Shown: positions 60,788 through 64,000 of the stretch, in pieces
How positions within the stretch are numbered: position 1 is the first letter of the stretch
Layout of the letters: each line of letters starts with the position of its first letter
Origin: an uncultured Bacteroidaceae bacterium
Lineage (GTDB): Bacteria > Bacteroidota > Bacteroidia > Bacteroidales > Bacteroidaceae
Length of the DNA: 64,000 nt
Assembly (NCBI GenBank): GCA_944320955.1
Contig: CALUJL010000002.1
Span: 114,060 to 178,059, forward strand
Reading direction: 5' to 3'
The notes under the pieces: generated by a model
Database searches by the model: none
The model's input: the letters and a program-made list of their open reading frames with translations, nothing else
What the model was told of the DNA's origin: nothing
Program-made: the position numbers and the translations under genes

Positions 60788-63508
60788 ATGGCCCGGAAAA
60801 AACACTATATATTCTTCCTGCTCATACTTTGTGCCCTGCTGCAGGCGGCAGGGTACACCCCGGCCAAGGCACACATGCGGGCCCCCCGGGTGGCGGGAGA
60901 CACATTGAGGGCCGCCACCCCCGATTCGCTCCTGTTGGCCGCCGACTCCCTGGCCGCCGACTCCGCGGCGCAGGAGAAAGGCGACGAGCTCAAAGCCCCC
61001 GTCCCCTATACGGCCAACGACTCCATCATCTTCACCTTCGACTCCGCCAGCGTGACCCACCTCTACGGCGAGAGCCGCGTGAGCTACGAGCAGTCCGTGC
61101 TGGAGGCCGAAGTCATCTCCATGAACATGGACAGCAGCACCGTCTTTGCCCACGGCGTGGCCGACTCCACGGGGAAGGAGCCCGTGGGGCTGCCCGTCTT
61201 CACCGACGGCGGCACGCCCTACGAGTCGGAGACCATGCGCTACAACTTCAAGTCCAAGCGCGGCTTCATCCACAACGTCAACACCCAGCAGGGCGAAGGC
61301 TTCGTCATCAGCTACAACGCCAAGAAAGACTCCCTGGACAACCTCTACATGCGCTCCGGCATGTACACCACCTGCGACAACAAGGAACACCCCCACTTCT
61401 ACCTGGCCCTGACCCGCGCCAAGGCCCGGGTCAAGAAAAACGTAGTCTTCGGCCCGGCCTACCTCGTGGTCGAGGACGTCCCCCTGCCGCTGGGCATACC
61501 CTTCGGCTTCTTCCCCTTCACGAGCAGCTACTCCTCCGGCTTCATCATGCCCTCTTACGGCGACGAGATGGAGCGCGGCTTCTACCTGCGCGACGGCGGC
61601 TACTACTTCGCCATCAGCGACTACATGGACCTGCGCCTGACCGGCGAGATATTCACCAAAGGCAGCTGGGGGCTCAACGCCATGTCCAACTACAACAAGC
61701 GCTACAAATACTCCGGCAACTTCAACCTCAGCTACCTCTACACCAAGACCGGCGAGAAAAACATGCCCGACTACGCCACCTCGCGCGACTTCAAAATCCA
61801 GTGGAGCCACCGCCAGGACGCCAAGTCCAAGCCCAACACCAGCTTCTCGGCCAGCGTCAACTTCTCCACCAGCTCCTACGAGCACTCCAGCCTCGACAGC
61901 TACTACAACCCCGCCCTCTTCTCCCAGAACACCAAGACCTCCAGCATCAACTACACCCGCACCTTCCCCGACAAGAAACTCACCATCTCCGGCGGGCTCA
62001 ACCTCTCCCAGTCCTCCAGCGACTCCACCATCTCCGTCTCCTTCCCCAACCTCTCCGTCAGCGTGAGCACCTTCTACCCCTTCAAGCGCAAGAAAGCCGC
62101 CGGGGCCGAGCGCTGGTACGAGAAAATCCGCATGAGCTACTCCGGCCAGCTCGCCAACAGCATCACCACCAAGGAAAACCGCCTCCTCAAGTCCAACATC
62201 ATAAAAGACTGGCGCAACGCCATCAAGCACGAAATCCCCGTCTCCGCCACCTTCACCCTCTTCGACTACCTGAACATCTCCCCCTCCTTCCGCTACACCG
62301 AGCGCTGGTACACCCACAAAGTCAACCAGAGTATGGCAGGCGGCGAACTCGTGCGCGACACCGTATGGGGCTTCAACCGCGTCTACAACTACACCGCCAG
62401 CCTCTCCTTCTCCACCAAGCTCTACGGCATGTACACCCCCCTGGTAGGCAAAAAAGTCAAACAAGTGCGCCACGTCTTCACCCCCACCGTCACCCTCAGC
62501 GCCGCCCCCGACTTCGGCGCCAGCCGCTACGGCTACTACAAGACCTACACCTACATCGACGCCTACGGCCACGAGCAGACCGTCGAATACTCCCCCTACG
62601 CCGGCCAGCTCTACGGCGTCCCCGGCCGCGGCAAGACAGGCTCCGTCACCCTCGACGTCTCCAACAACGTGGAGATGAAAGTCGCCTCCCGGCGCGACTC
62701 CTCCGGCGTGCGCAAAATCAGCCTCATCGACGAGCTCGGCGGCAGCCTCTCCTACAACATGGCCGCCGCCACCCGCCCCTGGAGCGACCTCAGCCTGCGC
62801 GTCCGCCTCAAGCTCTCCGAGAGCTACACCTTCAACCTCAGCTCCACCTTCGCCACCTACGCCTACGAGTTCGACGAAAACGGCAACGTCCGCGTAGGCG
62901 ACCGCACCGAGTGGTCCTACGGCCGCTTCGGCCGCTTCGCCGGCACCAGCTTCTCCTACTCCTACACCTTCAACAACCAGACCTGGAAAAAATGGTTCCC
63001 CCCCAGGGAAAAAGACAGCGGGGAAGAAACCCCCGGCGCCACCTCCCCCGACGCCACAGCAGCCACCTCCACCTCCGCCGGCGGCGGGAAAACCACCGAA
63101 AAACAAGCCGAGACCGACCCCGACGGCTACGAGACCTTCAGCATGCCCTGGTCCTTCACCGTGTCCTACTCCTGCCGCATCTCCGAGAACACCTCCGCCC
63201 CCATCAACCCCCGCAACATGCGCTACCCCTACCGCCTCACCCACAGCCTCTCGGCCAGCGGCAGCCTCAAGATAAGCAACAAGTGGAACTTCAGCTTCTC
63301 CACCGCCTACGACTTCGACGCCCACGAGATAGCCACCACCACCTGCAACATCTCCCGCGACCTCCACTGCTTCACCATCACCGGGAGCCTCAACCCCTTC
63401 GGCCGCTGGAAGAGCTACAACTTCACCATCCGCGCCAAGAGCAGCCTCCTCCAAGACCTCAAGTGGGAAGAAAAAAGCTCCTATTCCAACAACGTGCGCT
63501 GGTACTGA
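60788..63508 (+). CDS. lptD: LptD-like LPS assembly outer-membrane protein
   Basis: 906 residues: signal peptide (YIFFLLILCALLQAAG), an OstA/LptA-like N-terminal domain (SIIFTFDSASVTHLYGESRVSYEQSVLEAEVISMNM), then a long beta-barrel ending NNVRWY. Inserts LPS into the outer leaflet; lptB earlier in the window is the matching ATPase. Codons are overwhelmingly C-ending, which keeps a 1,017-codon antisense frame and a second plus-strand frame open; these are artefacts. Own promoter at 60739. Downstream the minus-strand tRNA-Arg terminator follows. Confidence 0.88.
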   Translation: MARKKHYIFFLLILCALLQAAGYTPAKAHMRAPRVAGDTLRAATPDSLLLAADSLAADSAAQEKGDELKAPVPYTANDSIIFTFDSASVTHLYGESRVSYEQSVLEAEVISMNMDSSTVFAHGVADSTGKEPVGLPVFTDGGTPYESETMRYNFKSKRGFIHNVNTQQGEGFVISYNAKKDSLDNLYMRSGMYTTCDNKEHPHFYLALTRAKARVKKNVVFGPAYLVVEDVPLPLGIPFGFFPFTSSYSSGFIMPSYGDEMERGFYLRDGGYYFAISDYMDLRLTGEIFTKGSWGLNAMSNYNKRYKYSGNFNLSYLYTKTGEKNMPDYATSRDFKIQWSHRQDAKSKPNTSFSASVNFSTSSYEHSSLDSYYNPALFSQNTKTSSINYTRTFPDKKLTISGGLNLSQSSSDSTISVSFPNLSVSVSTFYPFKRKKAAGAERWYEKIRMSYSGQLANSITTKENRLLKSNIIKDWRNAIKHEIPVSATFTLFDYLNISPSFRYTERWYTHKVNQSMAGGELVRDTVWGFNRVYNYTASLSFSTKLYGMYTPLVGKKVKQVRHVFTPTVTLSAAPDFGASRYGYYKTYTYIDAYGHEQTVEYSPYAGQLYGVPGRGKTGSVTLDVSNNVEMKVASRRDSSGVRKISLIDELGGSLSYNMAAATRPWSDLSLRVRLKLSESYTFNLSSTFATYAYEFDENGNVRVGDRTEWSYGRFGRFAGTSFSYSYTFNNQTWKKWFPPREKDSGEETPGATSPDATAATSTSAGGGKTTEKQAETDPDGYETFSMPWSFTVSYSCRISENTSAPINPRNMRYPYRLTHSLSASGSLKISNKWNFSFSTAYDFDAHEIATTTCNISRDLHCFTITGSLNPFGRWKSYNFTIRAKSSLLQDLKWEEKSSYSNNVRWY

Positions 63509-63561
63509 CCCCCGCGCGCCGCCCGCGCACAGCATCCGGCATCCAACATACAGGGCGCACA

Positions 63562-63600
63562 CAAAAAAACGGCAGGCCGGCCCCATCGGGCCAGCCCGCC
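63562..63600 (-). terminator. Terminator of tRNA-Arg
   Basis: A 13-bp GC-rich stem with two G-U pairs within 63571-63600, then GTTTTTTTG on the minus strand (63562-63570). Confidence 0.75.
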
Positions 63601-63617
63601 GCAAAAAAGAAGAAAAG

Positions 63618-63689
63618 TACACCCGTGGAGGGTCGAACTCCAATCGATGGAACCGGAATCCATTATTCTATCCATTGAACTACGGGTGC
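63618..63689 (-). tRNA. tRNA-Arg (anticodon CCG)
   Basis: 72 nt: acceptor GCACCCG/CGGGTGT, anticodon stem ATGGA/TCCAT with loop TTCCGGT (CCG), T-arm GGAGTTCGACCCTCC, no encoded CCA, discriminator A. Own -7 box at 63762-63769 and a downstream terminator. Confidence 0.93.
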
Positions 63690-63761
63690 GGCGCACGGGA
63701 AAAGCAGCAACAGGGGGAAGCCCCCAAGCCCGGGGCAGCGGCCCCTTCCCGTTTCGCGCTG

Positions 63762-63769
63762 CAAAGGTA
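63762..63769 (-). promoter_or_regulatory. Bacteroidetes -7 box for tRNA-Arg
   Basis: Minus-strand TACCTTTG followed by C, about 73 nt upstream of the tRNA 5' end, leaving a long precursor leader. Confidence 0.55.
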
Positions 63770-64000
63770 ACGCATTTCCCCCGATAACAGCAACAGGCAA
63801 AACCTTAAAAAGAGCGAAAAGAAAGAAAAACAGCCAAGGGGCGGGGGAGAACCCCGCAGGAGCAGAGGCGCGCGTGCATCCTGCTGCCGGGGCCCTTCCC
63901 CGCCCCCGTGTGTTTTTAATCCGGGGAAACGCTCGCGAGCATTCGAGCGTTCGAGCGTTTTATTCTCCCGTGCCTTCCGTGCCCTGGGCCGGCGTGCTCT
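63770..64000. other. Intergenic edge region with inverted repeat
   Basis: No gene seen. An inverted repeat AAACGCTCG/CGAGCGTTT at 63927-63960, with an extra direct TTCGAGCG copy, looks like a terminator, perhaps for a gene beyond the right edge. Confidence 0.4.

Noticed and set aside
60590..63643. 1,017-codon minus-strand frame antisense to lptD (and a 949-codon plus-strand frame)
   Set aside because: Composition is extreme (Gly/Val/Ala-rich, no domain, no signal peptide). It is explained by C-ending codons of lptD, and both strands cannot be coding; lptD has a promoter, start and family match.

Overview
The window is a 64 kb piece of a high-GC Bacteroidales-type chromosome. Evidence: Bacteroidetes -7 promoter boxes (TAnnTTTG) lie in front of about twenty transcription units, and the families are typical of the order (DUF6048/DUF6452 pair, DUF4199, DUF3256, DUF5723, DUF6055/DUF4859, a ~286-residue primary sigma factor, AddAB-type helicase-nuclease, and ftsK-lolA-trxB in a row). 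Nothing points to a phage, plasmid, integrase or transposon. This is core and envelope-biogenesis chromosome with one metabolic accessory cluster. Genus is not fixed by the sequence.

Layout. 0-2.4 kb: 3' part of murF, tcdA, lolD. 2.5-4.8 kb: pta-ackA (minus strand). 5-9.8 kb: DUF2156 and GNAT proteins, a large secreted HExxH protein, a VanZ-like protein. 9.9-14.3 kb (minus): acyltransferase, rluD-ddl, PASTA protein, rpmH. 14.5-20.5 kb (plus): efp, a glycosyltransferase, a radC broken by an in-frame amber codon, and an envelope pair (lipoprotein plus DUF5723). 20.7-24.5 kb (minus): two SDR dehydrogenases, an Old-Yellow-Enzyme-type reductase and a steroid 5-alpha-reductase homologue, which together look like a steroid/bile-acid reduction cluster. 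24.5-28.4 kb: lptB divergent from mlaE-mlaF-sdaA. 28.5-38.8 kb (minus): mntP, DUF6048/DUF6452, glycosyltransferase, DUF4199, SRP RNA followed by tRNA-Thr, trxB, lolA, ftsK, putative porin. 38.9-51.1 kb: small lipoprotein, then minus-strand addB, addA, acyltransferase, C11 peptidase, small secreted protein, rpoD, htrA. 51.6-64 kb: RNase P RNA, yihY, zinc-ribbon membrane lipoprotein, RlhA-like U32 protein, metA, GH25 lysozyme, DUF3256, mscS, HD protein, lptD, tRNA-Arg.

The least explained structure is a dispersed family of short tandem arrays with a 22-bp period. Each unit is a 14-bp dyad (ideal form CTTTTCCGGAAAAG) plus an 8-bp tail such as TGCTGCCG or its near-complement CGGCAGCG. I find eleven arrays of 3-5 units. 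Some begin at or run up to a stop codon and form strong terminator hairpins. Others lie in-frame inside genes: lptB N-terminal extension, addA linker, U32 linker, and the signal peptide of the DUF6452 lipoprotein. The 22-bp period places the dyads two helical turns apart.

Functionally, much of the window serves the cell envelope (murF, ddl, lolD, lolA, lptB, lptD, mlaEF, porin, DUF5723 pair). Acetate overflow (pta-ackA), serine deamination (sdaA), redox (trxB), housekeeping (rpoD, ftsK, efp, rpmH, rnpB, SRP RNA) and recombination repair (addAB) genes are interspersed. All boundaries, motifs and repeats were read by eye; no database search was run.
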